A stretch of 64,000 nucleotides of DNA from contig JAUNUI010000010.1 in NCBI GenBank assembly GCA_030538255.1, forward strand, positions 1 through 64,000. Direction: 5' to 3'. The stretch comes from Pelistega sp. (GTDB lineage: Bacteria > Pseudomonadota > Gammaproteobacteria > Burkholderiales > Burkholderiaceae_B). The notes under the pieces were generated by a model. That model saw nothing but the letters and a program-made list of their open reading frames with translations, had not been told where the DNA came from and ran no database searches. Below are positions 44,572 through 57,717 of this stretch, piece after piece; position 1 is the stretch's first letter; the number at the start of each line of letters is the position of its first letter. The translations under genes and the position numbers were made by a program.

Positions 44572-45630
44572 TTATTGCTCTTCTTTCAATGAGGCCATAT
44601 CAATGACAAAGCGATATTTCACATCACTCTGCAACATACGCTCATAGGCTTCGTTAATTTCTTGCATACGAATTAACTCAATATCTGAAGTGATATTGTG
44701 CTGTCCGCAGAAATCAAGCATTTCTTGGGTTTCAGCAATCCCGCCAATTAATGAGCCGGCAATACTGCGACGTCCCATGATGAGGGGTGTTGTGCTGATG
44801 GTCGGCTCTAGCTTATCAATTAAACCGACTAATACTAAGGTGCCATTAATGTTTAATGTAGATAAGTAGGGCTTAAGATCATGCTGATAGGGGACCGTAT
44901 CGATAATCACATCTAAGCTTGCGGCGACTTGTTTCATCTGTGACTCATCTGTTGAAATCACCACATGATGAGCGCCGAGTTGCTTGGCGTCTTCTTCTTT
45001 GCCAGGAGAGCGACTAAAGAGGGTAACTTCAGCCCCCATGGCATGCGCCAGTTTCAAGGCCATATGACCTAGACCGCCTAAACCAACCACTCCGACCTTA
45101 GTGCCAGGACCAACCTGCCAATGACGCAATGGAGAGTAGGTGGTGATGCCAGCGCAAAGTAGTGGAGCAGCACTTGCTAGATCGAGGTTTTCAGGAACCA
45201 TTAGCACAAATTTCTCCGAGGCTACCATGCGTTCGCTATAGCCACCAAAGGTACGGGTCTGATCCTGACGATCCAGATCATTGTAGGTGCCAGTAGCACC
45301 CTCCGAGCAGTATTGCTCTAGATTGTTTAAACAATGTTGGCAGTGCTGACAGGAGTCTACCAAGCAGCCTACAGCCACAGCATCGCCCACCTTAAAGCGA
45401 GAAACCTTAGCGCCTACACGACTGACTCGTCCGACTAGCTCGTGACCTGGAACCACTGGGTAATGCGTGCGCCAGTCACCATAGACATGGTGTAAATCTG
45501 AATGACAGACACCGCAAAACAGGATGTCAAACTCTACATCATCATCACGTAAATCGCGGCGCTCAAAATGAAATAATGAAAGACGTCCTTTGGCCTGATG
45601 ACATGCATAGCCTTTGGTGGGTGTACTCAT
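44572..45630 (-). CDS. Zinc-dependent NADP alcohol dehydrogenase / aldehyde reductase (YahK-like)
   Basis: 352 residues, medium-chain dehydrogenase, cinnamyl-alcohol dehydrogenase subgroup. Catalytic zinc ligands lie in CGVCHSDLHHVYGDW and PGHELVG; the structural zinc site has four Cys (CLVDSCQHCQHCLNNLEQYC). The Rossmann motif is GLGGLGHMALKL. The order and motifs resemble E. coli YahK, a broad aldehyde reductase using NADPH. AAGGAG seven bases before the ATG. Substrate unknown. Confidence 0.9.
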   Translation of the reverse strand: MSTPTKGYACHQAKGRLSLFHFERRDLRDDDVEFDILFCGVCHSDLHHVYGDWRTHYPVVPGHELVGRVSRVGAKVSRFKVGDAVAVGCLVDSCQHCQHCLNNLEQYCSEGATGTYNDLDRQDQTRTFGGYSERMVASEKFVLMVPENLDLASAAPLLCAGITTYSPLRHWQVGPGTKVGVVGLGGLGHMALKLAHAMGAEVTLFSRSPGKEEDAKQLGAHHVVISTDESQMKQVAASLDVIIDTVPYQHDLKPYLSTLNINGTLVLVGLIDKLEPTISTTPLIMGRRSIAGSLIGGIAETQEMLDFCGQHNITSDIELIRMQEINEAYERMLQSDVKYRFVIDMASLKEEQ

Positions 45631-45744
45631 CGTGTGCTCCTTAATGTGGTGGATGAGGGCTTCATTTACCAGTGGTTGTGACAGAAAATTAGGATTAACT
45701 TACAGCTATTTGAAATTTTGGGTTTTGAACATACTGTGCAAGTG

Positions 45745-45849
45745 CTCGCCGCCATGAATTAGAGCTAACTGTATAAACACTCGCCGCCATGAATTAGAGC
45801 TAACTATACAAACACTTGCAGTCATAACATTAGGGCTGAATAATAAGCG
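45745..45849. repeat. 35-bp tandem repeat, 3 copies
   Basis: Units start at 45745, 45780 and 45815 with an exact 35-base period. The first two are nearly identical (CTCGCCGCCATGAATTAGAG in each); the third has diverged (CTTGCAGTCATAACATTAGG). The array ends 30 bases before the stop of the downstream SDR gene (minus strand), so it would lie in that gene's 3' UTR. Confidence 0.88.
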
Positions 45850-45878
45850 TTCAAGGGACTGATATGTAGATCAGACTC

Positions 45879-46466
45879 TTAAAGTGGCTTACTAACACCT
45901 AAGCTTTCACGCACTTCGGTATGTGGCTTAAGGATTAGATTTAGAATTAAATCGGCTAAGCTTTTCATCGATACATTCATGCCTTTGAAGGTATCGTTAC
46001 GGCGAGTAACTTGATAATTGACATCCTCTTCATTGGTAAACCAAGCTGGTCGAATGAGGGTATAGTCTAAATCAGAGGCCTCAATTTCAGCAGCAGACTC
46101 ACGGTAAGGATCAAGAATAGCGCCATAATTAGCACCAATGACTTCGTCATAGATGCCCATTGAGCTAATAAAGATAAGACGCTTTAGACCCGTTGCGTGC
46201 ATCGCTTGAATAATGCTTTGGGCTTGATCTTTAAGATCGCCACTAAGGCTAGCAAACACGATATCTTGACCTTGCATCGCTTGCGCTAACTGAGCTTGAT
46301 TGAGCACATCACCGTCAATGACCTGACAGCGTTCAGGATTGGGATTCTGTAGACGCTCAGCATTGCGCAAATAGAGCGATAATTTGGCATCGCTATGTTC
46401 TAAAAAATAGGCCGTGCAGACCCGAGCTAGATTACCGTTGGCGCCCAGTATCAGAATATTCGGCAT
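45879..46466 (-). CDS. NAD(P)-binding SDR (atypical, NmrA-like)
   Basis: 195 residues. The N-terminal Rossmann motif ILGANGNLARV and the YxxxK-like region (MGIYDEVIGAN) with TLIRPAWFTNEEDVNY fit the NAD(P)H-binding atypical short-chain family. It lacks the full NmrA length. AAGGA six bases before the ATG. Located between a LysR regulator (upstream) and the YahK-like reductase, all on the minus strand; the LysR gene may control it. Substrate unknown. Confidence 0.82.
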   Translation of the reverse strand: MPNILILGANGNLARVCTAYFLEHSDAKLSLYLRNAERLQNPNPERCQVIDGDVLNQAQLAQAMQGQDIVFASLSGDLKDQAQSIIQAMHATGLKRLIFISSMGIYDEVIGANYGAILDPYRESAAEIEASDLDYTLIRPAWFTNEEDVNYQVTRRNDTFKGMNVSMKSLADLILNLILKPHTEVRESLGVSKPL

Positions 46467-46569
46467 GGTTTTTCCTTCTTACTTTTCAAAAATTTTTTCA
46501 CATTTTATTATACGAAAAAGCGGCAAGGAAAGAGTAGAATCAAGGCAATTGCGCAAGAAGCATCTGTTA

Positions 46570-46666
46570 TTGTTTGGTTTCTATGCTTGATGCTCAGGAT
46601 TAAAGCGTTTATTACGCAAGCAATTGATATCTGGTGTTGTTTGGTTTCTATGCTTGTTGCTCAGGG
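46570..46666. repeat. 67-bp tandem duplication between SDR and LysR genes
   Basis: The ~29-base block TTGTTTGGTTTCTATGCTTG plus GATGCTCAGG occurs at 46570-46598 and, with one change, at 46637-46666. ACGCAAG-type flanks before each block give a 67-base period. It lies downstream of the LysR gene at 46789-47649 and upstream of the SDR gene, in a 320-base gene-free stretch. Confidence 0.85.
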
Positions 46667-46788
46667 TGACTTGTGCATAAAATGCCTTTTGCGTAATTTT
46701 ACGAGAGACAAATAATAAAAAACCCATCATTTTTTGTATGTCTTTAAAACTAGTTGGCTTAGTGCGGCAAGATTCGCCGCGACTTTTT

Positions 46789-47649
46789 CTATAGAGGTTT
46801 TTTAGAGCGGGTATTCTCAACCATAAAGTCAATAAAAGTACGTACCTTCGCTGTCAGATATTTGCGGCTGGTGTACACAATATAGATTGTGGGGTTTAGA
46901 TTAGGAGGGGAGTCTGGTAGTACATCGACTAGCTCACCACTACTCATATAATCCTGGGTTAACCAGTCAGGTAGGAGCGCAATGCCCATACCAGCGAGCG
47001 CCATCTCACGGGTCATCAAGGTGTCGTTACTGTCAGCGATAACGCGAAAGGGTGTTTCGGTATCCGTGTAGTTGGCAGCAATACCAAAGTGGTGGCGCAA
47101 ATCATCCAGGCTTTTAGGGACGCCATTGCGTTGCAAGTATGTTGGACTGGCCACATAGCGAAACTTCACGCGTGTTAGGGGTTTGGCAATTAAGGTGGGC
47201 TCTAATGTACGCGTGGCACGAATCGCTAAATCAAAACCTTCGGCAACGAGGTTCGTGTGTTTGTTCTCAAAATAGACGGAGAGATGAATATCAGGATAAA
47301 GTTGCTGAAACTTCGCCAAGAGCCTCACGAAGTAGGGCGTGCCGCAGATAAGGGGGACGGTCATCTTTAACGTGCCGCGGGGTGTTAGGGTGCCTTGCTG
47401 GATTTCAAGTTCGGCATTATCTAAGGTTGCTAGGGCCTCAACACATTGTTGATAATAGTGTGAACCCGCCTCGGTCAAACTGAGTTTGCGGCTGGTACGA
47501 TTCAGTAGCTTGACTTGTAAGCGCTGCTCTAATCGGCTGATATGTTTGCTCGCCATGGCGGTTGATATATCTAGCGATTCGGCAGCAGCGGTAAAGCTTC
47601 CTAAACGTACGACACGACAAAATACGCGAATGCTTTGTAATGAGTCCAT
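46789..47649 (-). CDS. LysR-family transcriptional regulator
   Basis: 286 residues. N-terminal HTH (MDSLQSIRVFCRVVRLGSFT; STAMASKHISRLEQRL) and an effector-binding domain (about 90-286) of the group that includes many orphan regulators next to SDR or quinone-reductase genes. It probably regulates the neighbouring SDR and/or reductase; target and ligand are unknown. Strand and 320-base spacing to the SDR gene do not prove an operon. Confidence 0.88.
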   Translation of the reverse strand: MDSLQSIRVFCRVVRLGSFTAAAESLDISTAMASKHISRLEQRLQVKLLNRTSRKLSLTEAGSHYYQQCVEALATLDNAELEIQQGTLTPRGTLKMTVPLICGTPYFVRLLAKFQQLYPDIHLSVYFENKHTNLVAEGFDLAIRATRTLEPTLIAKPLTRVKFRYVASPTYLQRNGVPKSLDDLRHHFGIAANYTDTETPFRVIADSNDTLMTREMALAGMGIALLPDWLTQDYMSSGELVDVLPDSPPNLNPTIYIVYTSRKYLTAKVRTFIDFMVENTRSKKPL

Positions 47650-47824
47650 AATTCTATAATCCTTTGTGGCTAGCCTAAACCTTAAGTCTGCTTCAAGTTT
47701 ATTGAGTAAATATCACGCCGCCTGTGCAAAGTAAGAGTTGTATCCTACCTTAGACTTGCTTCAAGTTGAACCAATACAAAACAAGTCAGGATCCAAAACT
47801 GTGCTTACTGAACGCAAGGCTGAT

Positions 47825-48247
47825 TTAAACCCAGTGCTGCGCGATCGCAATAATAAATAGGTAGCGGCCAGTTTTGGCGATGCTTACCAAGAGTAGAAAA
47901 CGCCAAAAGGGCTCTTTCAATACGCCAGCGATCAATGTGATTGGGTCGCCAATAAGCGGCATCCAGCTCAGAAGTAAGGCAGGTGCACCGTAACGTGCAT
48001 AACGTTCTTGTGCTTTAGCCAATTGCGCAGGCTTGACGGGGAACCAAGAACGATGCTTATAACGCTCTAAGTATTGCCCTAAATACCAATTTACGCAAGA
48101 GCCAAGTATATTGCCTGCACTAGCAAAGCCCAAAAGGAGGGGGATAGAATAATGACCTTGTATGCTCATGGCAAGCAAGAAGGCTTCAGATTGCAGAGGC
48201 AGAAGTGTTGCTGCCCCAAAAGCGGTCGCAAATAAAATCAACAGCAT
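47825..48247 (-). CDS. YqaA/DedA-type inner membrane protein
   Basis: 140 residues from ATG 48247, which gives LLILFATAFGAATLLPLQSE, the start seen in YqaA proteins; a TTG at 48262 is an alternative and no RBS is clear for either. Three to four hydrophobic segments and the DedA-like motif PLIGDPITLIAGVL are visible. The family (SNARE-associated / DedA relatives) may act in lipid flipping. Small tandem GGGCAAAAATAAA copies lie just upstream of the start. Confidence 0.85.
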   Translation of the reverse strand: MLLILFATAFGAATLLPLQSEAFLLAMSIQGHYSIPLLLGFASAGNILGSCVNWYLGQYLERYKHRSWFPVKPAQLAKAQERYARYGAPALLLSWMPLIGDPITLIAGVLKEPFWRFLLLVSIAKTGRYLFIIAIAQHWV

Positions 48248-48417
48248 AAAAATAAAGGGCAAAAATAAAGGGCAAAGAAATAAATGACTTATTTCACTTG
48301 CCCTAGACTAACAATGCACAGTTTGTATGCCTTATGCCATGCCCCTTTCTCGTCTATTAAATACGCAGTAGAAGGACCTTGGCACACGGACTAACGCAGT
48401 GCAATACGTAAAGCCTA

Positions 48418-48642
48418 TTATTCTTGCTCTGCGTCAGCTTTGCGTAAAATGACATAAAGCTGATCTTTTAAATGTAGTTTTTGTTTTTTCAACTCTTCAA
48501 TCTCATCAAGACCACTCGTTACAGGACTTTGTTCGAGGCGGATGATTTTGTGATCAAGTTCATTGTGCTCTTCGAATAAACGAGAAAAGCGAGCATCTTC
48601 ATTTTTTAAACGAGAAATAAGATCGCGGTATTCTGGAAACAT
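48418..48642 (-). CDS. YdcH family small coiled-coil protein (DUF465)
   Basis: 74 residues from ATG 48642, set by AAGGAG upstream. Starts MFPEYRDLISRLKNEDARFS, the DUF465/YdcH signature, and continues as a helical coiled coil (EIEELKKQKLHLKDQLYVIL). Function unknown; widespread in proteobacteria. An in-frame ATG at 48693 lies too far upstream of the conserved start. Confidence 0.88.
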   Translation of the reverse strand: MFPEYRDLISRLKNEDARFSRLFEEHNELDHKIIRLEQSPVTSGLDEIEELKKQKLHLKDQLYVILRKADAEQE

Positions 48643-48905
48643 GGGTTCTCCTTGGAGTTTTGTGTGCAATGTGAAGTAGAAACAATCAGCCAAGCAATAT
48701 ATAAATAAAGCATGAAATGGTTCGATTCCTTCTGTTTTTATTATAACCTAGGCTCGTTTCCAAAAACTATGTATACGTCTTTTAAGAGCGGAATTATTTA
48801 GCTGCTCTGAGTGAGCAATAAGGGTTTTTTGGGGTGGATGTATTTATCAATCTTTTGGGCTTGGCCTGCTGTTTAAGATAGAATGAAGTATATTCCAAAA
48901 ACAGA

Positions 48906-49562
48906 ATGATTATTATGAATCCTGAGCAAATCAATCGAAGACCCTTGGCCAGTCGTGGTACGCGTTGGGCGCAAGCAATCGCAGCCTATCTAGCTCGCTT
49001 AGATGTGCCAACACCGAATCAAATTTCCATATTAAGTATATTCTTTGCTTTGATTGCGTTCTTAATTTTGGTTTTTTGGCCAACGATTGCTGGTTTGATT
49101 TGTGTTGCTTTGTGCATTCAATTACGTCTGCTGTGTAATTTATTTGACGGTATGGTGGCGCTAGAAGGTGGTAAGAAAACCTCAAGCGGCCCTTTGTATA
49201 ACGAAATCCCAGATCGAGTAGCCGATACTTTCTTTATTATTGGCTTAGGCTATTGCATCGATCAGGCCTGGTTGGGCTACTTGGGGGCATTGTTCGCCAT
49301 GGCTACGGCCTATCTTCGCACCTTAGGAGGCTCCTTAGGTTTGCCTCAGCGTTTTACGGGACCTATGGCCAAGCCTCATCGCATGGCCTTATTAACTGGG
49401 GCTTGTCTTATGGGAGCCTTAGAATCGCATTTGTGGCATAGCGATTATGCCTTATGGGTAGCCGCGATTGGTATCGCTTTGGGCTCACTTTTAACGTGCT
49501 ATATTCGCACTCGAGATATTGCTGCTGAGTTGCGCCTGCAAGCACAAGGAGAGAACAAGTGA
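48906..49562 (+). CDS. CDP-alcohol phosphatidyltransferase, variant motif (YnbA-like)
   Basis: 218 residues (ATG 48906; a second ATG at 48915 is possible), with about six hydrophobic segments. The CDP-alcohol motif has correct spacing but altered residues: N78-LF-D81-G82-MV-A85-L86, eight residues, G95-PLY-N99-EIP-D103. The canonical first Asp, the Arg and the third Asp are replaced by Asn, Leu and Asn, while D107 follows (DRVAD). It is the first of three overlapping or adjacent lipid genes like E. coli ynbA/ynbB. The product lipid is unknown. Confidence 0.8.
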   Translation: MIIMNPEQINRRPLASRGTRWAQAIAAYLARLDVPTPNQISILSIFFALIAFLILVFWPTIAGLICVALCIQLRLLCNLFDGMVALEGGKKTSSGPLYNEIPDRVADTFFIIGLGYCIDQAWLGYLGALFAMATAYLRTLGGSLGLPQRFTGPMAKPHRMALLTGACLMGALESHLWHSDYALWVAAIGIALGSLLTCYIRTRDIAAELRLQAQGENK

Positions 49563-50230
49563 TTGCTTCCTTTATTTCAGCGTTGACACGTCTCTTGATT
49601 GGAGCGTACCCCTACTGGCGTCAATCGTGTCCTAGCCATACGCAACGCATCTATTTTGCCAACCATACGAGTCATTTAGACACCTTGGCAATTTGGTCTT
49701 CCTTGGGGCTTGAGTATCGCCGCAAAACACGTCCTGTAGCCGCCAAAGACTACTGGGGTAAGGGTGGATTGCGTGGATTAATCGCTCATCAAGGCTTAAA
49801 TGTAGTGTTGCTTGAACGTGGGGGTAAGTTTGAAGACCCGCTCGTGCCCTTGTATGAGGCCTTGGATCAGGGTGATTCATTAATTATTTTTCCTGAAGGT
49901 ACTCGTCGTGATGCTGTATTGCCCACTGAGTTTAAATCAGGGATATATCATTTGTCTCGTCGCTACCCTGAGCTTGAATATATTCCAGTCTACTTAGATA
50001 ATACTCGGCGAAGTTTGCCAAAAGGCGCTTTTTTGCCCTTGCCATTTACTTGTAAAGTCAACTTTGGTCCCGCTTTACCAATAATTGAGAACGAAAGCAA
50101 AATGGACTTTTTGCATCGTGCCCGAGAATCGGTGATCGCCTTGTCTCTGCCACTCACACAAGCAAGTGAGCGGGCGAGCATAGCACCCAGTCTAGCATCA
50201 GAGATTCTAGAAGTAGACGAGAAGGAATAA
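49559..50230 (+). CDS. 1-acylglycerol-3-phosphate acyltransferase-like (PlsC domain)
   Basis: 223 residues; the GTG start overlaps the previous stop (GTGA). The acyltransferase motif NHTSHLD gives catalytic His36 and Asp41 (HX4D), and FPEGTR (about 111-116) is the substrate-binding motif. One N-terminal hydrophobic segment anchors it to the membrane. As the middle gene of the operon it would acylate a lyso-lipid made or used by its neighbours. Not the housekeeping plsC by context. Confidence 0.88.
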   Translation: MIASFISALTRLLIGAYPYWRQSCPSHTQRIYFANHTSHLDTLAIWSSLGLEYRRKTRPVAAKDYWGKGGLRGLIAHQGLNVVLLERGGKFEDPLVPLYEALDQGDSLIIFPEGTRRDAVLPTEFKSGIYHLSRRYPELEYIPVYLDNTRRSLPKGAFLPLPFTCKVNFGPALPIIENESKMDFLHRARESVIALSLPLTQASERASIAPSLASEILEVDEKE

Positions 50231-50233
50231 AGG

Positions 50234-51187
50234 ATGAACTTGATATACGAAGCCTTAAGTAGCGTGCCACCTAAGTTCTGGTGGGTATTAATGGGGATAG
50301 TGTTTTTCCTCACGGTTGCCACGGTGATTGGCCGACGTTTAGCGCAAAACAACAATAACGAGGTCATGATCAATTTAAATCAACGCATTAATGCATGGTG
50401 GGTCATGGTGGCTGTGTTAGTGGCTTGCTTTATTTTTGGCACAACAGCGACCTTAATCCTGTATGCCTTATTGTCATTTTTTGCCTTGCGTGAGTTTATG
50501 ACCTTAACCCCAACTGTACGATCTGATTATTGGGCGCTAGTTTTTTGCTTTTATGTGGCAATTCCTGTTCAATATCTTCTGATTGGCAGTGATTGGTATG
50601 GTTTGTTTGTCATGTTCTTACCTGTTTATGGTTTCCTCTTATTGCCTGCGATTCAAGCATTATCGGGTGATACCGATGGTTTTTTTGAACGTATCGCTAA
50701 AATCCAGTGGGGGATGATGCTTACCATTTACTGCTTAAGCTATGCTCCTGCCTTATTATTACTGGGTAATGTTGAACACCCGGGACAAGGTTTGATGCTC
50801 TTGCTCTATCTGGTTTTAGTGGTGCAACTAAGTGATGTCTTTCAATATGTGGTGGGTAAATTATTTGGTAAACATAAAATAGCGCCGCGCGTTAGCCCCA
50901 ATAAAACCGTCGAAGGTTTTATTGGGGGCGGTCTAATGGCTGTGGCATTAGGTACAGGTTTATGGTGGATGACACCATTTAGCATGGCCCATGCCGCCTT
51001 GTTCTCTTTACTTATCGTTATTTGTGGATTTTTTGGTGGTTTATCACTTTCAGCCGTGAAGCGTAGTCTGGGTGCTAAGGACTGGGGTACGATGATTTCA
51101 GGTCATGGAGGTATTATGGATAGGATTGATTCCATCTTATTTGCTGCCCCTGTATTTTTTCACTTGGTGCGCTATACCTATTATTAG
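50234..51187 (+). CDS. CdsA-type phosphatidate cytidylyltransferase (YnbB-like)
   Basis: 317 residues, about eight hydrophobic segments. The CdsA signature S-x3-KR-x4-KD is present as SAVKRSLGAKDWG (near 273), followed by SGHGGIMDRIDS, which carries the catalytic Asp residues. It should make CDP-diacylglycerol or a related CDP-lipid for the CDP-alcohol transferase at the head of the operon. It starts three bases after the acyltransferase gene. A second, housekeeping cdsA is expected elsewhere in the genome. Confidence 0.9.
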   Translation: MNLIYEALSSVPPKFWWVLMGIVFFLTVATVIGRRLAQNNNNEVMINLNQRINAWWVMVAVLVACFIFGTTATLILYALLSFFALREFMTLTPTVRSDYWALVFCFYVAIPVQYLLIGSDWYGLFVMFLPVYGFLLLPAIQALSGDTDGFFERIAKIQWGMMLTIYCLSYAPALLLLGNVEHPGQGLMLLLYLVLVVQLSDVFQYVVGKLFGKHKIAPRVSPNKTVEGFIGGGLMAVALGTGLWWMTPFSMAHAALFSLLIVICGFFGGLSLSAVKRSLGAKDWGTMISGHGGIMDRIDSILFAAPVFFHLVRYTYY

Positions 51188-51229
51188 CCTGTACTTTTTT
51201 TAGTTTTTGCTAGGAAGAAAAGTGTATGA

Positions 51230-53817
<2,588 letters not shown>

Positions 53818-53839
53818 TAATTAGTGTGAGGAGAGTCTA

Positions 53840-54124
53840 ATGCCTGCTTATTTAATTGCTCATATCGATGTTCAGAAACCAGCTCAATACGAACAGTATC
53901 GAACATTATCCACTTTAGCAATGCGTGCCCATGATGTGAAAGTTTTGGTACGTGGTGGCGAGGCTAAGGTGCTTGAAGGTAAGGATTTGAAACGTACGGT
54001 GATTATGCAGTTTCCTTCGATGAAAGCAGCGCAGGCTTTTTATGATTCTTATCAGTACCGCCGTGCCCGTAATGCTCGCGAAGGCGCAGCGGAAGTGGAT
54101 ATGACCATTGTTCAGGGTCTTTAA
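53840..54124 (+). CDS. DUF1330 family protein
   Basis: 94 residues, ferredoxin-like small fold. MPAYLIAHIDVQKPAQYEQY at the start and AFYDSYQYRRARNAREGAAE near the end match DUF1330. Function unknown. GAGGAG precedes the ATG. It sits between kdsA and eno as in Bordetella relatives, which supports a conserved role in this operon rather than chance. Confidence 0.9.
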   Translation: MPAYLIAHIDVQKPAQYEQYRTLSTLAMRAHDVKVLVRGGEAKVLEGKDLKRTVIMQFPSMKAAQAFYDSYQYRRARNAREGAAEVDMTIVQGL

Positions 54125-54131
54125 TTTAAGC

Positions 54132-54203
54132 GTTCCGGGTTAAGGGTTCGGAATTAAGGGTTCGGAATTAAGGGCAGCTTATGAAGAGTCCGAAATTAAG
54201 GAT
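54132..54203. repeat. 14-bp tandem repeat, 3 copies plus a remnant
   Basis: Units at 54132, 54146 and 54160 read GTTCCGGGTTAAGG, then GTTCGGAATTAAGG twice. A diverged copy (AGTCCGAAATTAAGGA) follows near 54188. The array begins eight bases after the DUF1330 stop codon and about 220 bases before eno. Confidence 0.85.
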
Positions 54204-54347
54204 TTTTTAATACAGCAGATTCCAATGAGCTCTTATTTAAGAGCGCGAAAATTTTAGAATTTAATGGTTTTAGGGGTTTAGCGTTTTAAGGTTTGGGCAT
54301 TGAACAGTCTTTTTATGTAGATTGTGGCCATCGTTTTAAGACAGTAA

Positions 54348-55679
<1,332 letters not shown>

Positions 55680-55690
55680 GAAGTTAATGT

Positions 55691-56071
55691 ATGCGCTTGT
55701 TGTTTTTAGTTCTGATTTTAGCGTGTGCCGCTATCCAATACCCGTTATGGATGGGTGAGTTTGGTTACGCGCGCGTGCAGGAGTTAAATCAGCAATTAGA
55801 GCAACAGCGCCAAGTCAATCAAGCTATGATTGCGCGGAACAATGCGCTTCTGGCAGAAATTGAAGACTTGAAGACGGGAACGCAAGCCTTGGAAGATCGT
55901 GCTCGCTATGAGATGAGTATGATTGACCGAGGTGAGACCTTGGTGCGTATTTTGACGCCGAATGAAGATCCTCCTGTCATCCCAATTCAGGTGGCGCCGC
56001 CAGGTCCCAGTGCTGCACCAGCAACGCCAGCCAGTAATAAGCCAGCGACAAATACTCGGCAAGCTAACTAA
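55691..56071 (+). CDS. ftsB: Cell division protein FtsB
   Basis: 126 residues. A short N-terminal membrane segment (RLLFLVLILACAAIQYPLWM) is followed by a DivIC/FtsB coiled coil (about 28-70, QELNQQLEQQRQVNQAMIAR) and a Pro/Ala-rich disordered C-terminus. It acts with FtsL and FtsQ in the divisome on the periplasmic side. The position directly after eno is conserved in proteobacteria. The proline-rich tail makes it longer than E. coli FtsB (103). Confidence 0.93.
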   Translation: MRLLFLVLILACAAIQYPLWMGEFGYARVQELNQQLEQQRQVNQAMIARNNALLAEIEDLKTGTQALEDRARYEMSMIDRGETLVRILTPNEDPPVIPIQVAPPGPSAAPATPASNKPATNTRQAN

Positions 56072-56107
56072 GTTAGACTTAAATAAACAAGTGCTATCTA
56101 TGAACTA

Positions 56108-56155
56108 GCCCCCAAAGTTAGCCTTAAAAAATCTAATATTTTGGGGGGCGTTTTT
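56108..56155 (+). terminator. Terminator after ftsB
   Basis: GCCCCCAAA (56108-56116) pairs with TTTGGGGGGC (56140-56149) around a 23-base loop, followed by GTTTTTA. It should end the pyrG-ftsB transcript. Confidence 0.75.
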
Positions 56156-56180
56156 ATGATGGTACAGAGTGTATAAGTAA

Positions 56181-56289
56181 ACGGCTTAAAATTTATCAAA
56201 GACTGCCGTAAGATTTATCAAAGCTCGCCGTAAAACCCATCAAATATAGTCGTAAAACCTATCAGATATCAGCCGTAAAATCCCATCCT
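56181..56289. repeat. 22-23-bp degenerate tandem repeat, 5 copies
   Basis: Copies begin near 56181, 56204, 56227, 56249 and 56272, each built on GCCGTAAAACCTATCAAATA with several changes. It lies between the ftsB terminator and the 3' end of the convergent LysR gene (stop at 56341). Confidence 0.82.
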
Positions 56290-56340
56290 TTATAGTGGGG
56301 GTGGATGTCAAATTTACTCGCTTAATCAATTTAAAGCGGA

Positions 56341-57249
56341 TTAGAACGGAAAGTCTGGGCGGCTATAATGCTCTTTTAGGAAGTCGACAAAACTGCGAGT
56401 GCGTTGTGCGGTATGTTTGCGATCAGGTAGCATAGCGTAGATGCCATTAGCAGGTGCAGCATAGTTGTCAAGTACGGTGACAAGACGTCCTGCCTCAATT
56501 TCTGCCCCAACTTCCCACCAAGAACGCCAAGCTAAACCTAAACCATCAAGGGCCCATTCTAATAAAACACTGCCGTCGGTGCATGAAAGCTTACCAGCAG
56601 GTTTAATAGCGATTACTCTTTGCTTATTCGGATCTTTAAATAACCAGCCACGTTGCTGTGTACCTTCGGCGCCGAATGTTAAACATTGGTGGTGTAGTAA
56701 ATCTTGCGGCACCTTGGGCTTGCCATGACGCTCGAGATAACTTGGTGAGGCCACCACCACACGACGATTCTCCGCTAAGCGAATAGCCACCAATTGGGAA
56801 TTCTCTAAATCACCAATACGAATAGTGCAGTCATAACGCTCTTCGATAATATCCACCACACGATCAGTCAGATTAAGTGATATATCAACCTCAGGATGTT
56901 CTTGGCTAAATTGGGCTAATAGTGGTGCGACATATTTGCGACCAAAGCCAGCAGGAGCAGATAAACGTAAGGGACCACGTATGCTTGCCTTGCCTTGCGA
57001 CACTAAAGCTTCACTTTCTGCTAATTCACGTAAAAGGCGCTGTGCCTCTTCAAGGAAAATCTCACCTTCAGGTGTTAGTTGTTGAGTTCGAGTGGTACGA
57101 GTAAGCAACTTGACACCTAGGCGGTCCTCAAGTGACTCCAGCCGTCTACCCATCATAGCCGCAGTAACTTGTGCTTTGCGTGCTGCCGCAGAAATTGAGC
57201 CATTAAGAACAATAGACACAAAGCTTTCGAGCTGGGTAAATCTATCCAT
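56341..57249 (-). CDS. LysR-family transcriptional regulator
   Basis: 302 residues from ATG 57249 (MDRFTQLESFVSIVLNGSIS); an upstream in-frame ATG at 57306 has no support. HTH: SISAAARKAQVTAAMMGRRL. The effector domain follows (about 90-295). The sequence is of the common LysR subgroup with small aromatic or unknown ligands. No divergent partner gene: the 467 bases upstream are empty, so its target is not evident. Confidence 0.88.
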   Translation of the reverse strand: MDRFTQLESFVSIVLNGSISAAARKAQVTAAMMGRRLESLEDRLGVKLLTRTTRTQQLTPEGEIFLEEAQRLLRELAESEALVSQGKASIRGPLRLSAPAGFGRKYVAPLLAQFSQEHPEVDISLNLTDRVVDIIEERYDCTIRIGDLENSQLVAIRLAENRRVVVASPSYLERHGKPKVPQDLLHHQCLTFGAEGTQQRGWLFKDPNKQRVIAIKPAGKLSCTDGSVLLEWALDGLGLAWRSWWEVGAEIEAGRLVTVLDNYAAPANGIYAMLPDRKHTAQRTRSFVDFLKEHYSRPDFPF

Positions 57250-57717
57250 GATGATGTCGCGTATGGTGAAGGTTAGAAAAATACTATTTGTATAGGAGCT
57301 AATCACTAATCAAGGGATTAAACGAATAGCCTGTCAAGTAATGTATTGAATAAGTCAATTAACGCATTCATATTAATGAGGTGATTATCAATGCATATCC
57401 CAATAGAGCCTAATTGGACCTAGGGAGGGGAAAAGAGTATTGTTATCAACGGAGTGTCGCAAAGCATCATTAATGTACTCAGCACGGCAGAGGAAGAAAA
57501 AATTCTTAAGTGAGCTCATTGCTTACGGTTCCCTCCTTAATAGCGTTGAATGATACGAATCAGCTTATTTGTTTAATATGAATTTTGCTAAAATAATTTA
57601 TTCTAGATACGTGTATTTTGCACTTTTATTAGCTATTAATCAAGACTTAGTTTCGTAAATGAATGTAAGTCATGTTAGTGATTTTATTGCAATATATATC
57701 TATAAGACTATCTTTAT
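57250..57717. other. Gene-free region between PIN gene and LysR gene
   Basis: About 470 bases with no supported frame on either strand. It contains the LysR promoter and the 3' end of the PIN gene transcript; the LysR gene has lost any divergent target it might have had. I see no repeat array or terminator here. Confidence 0.55.
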
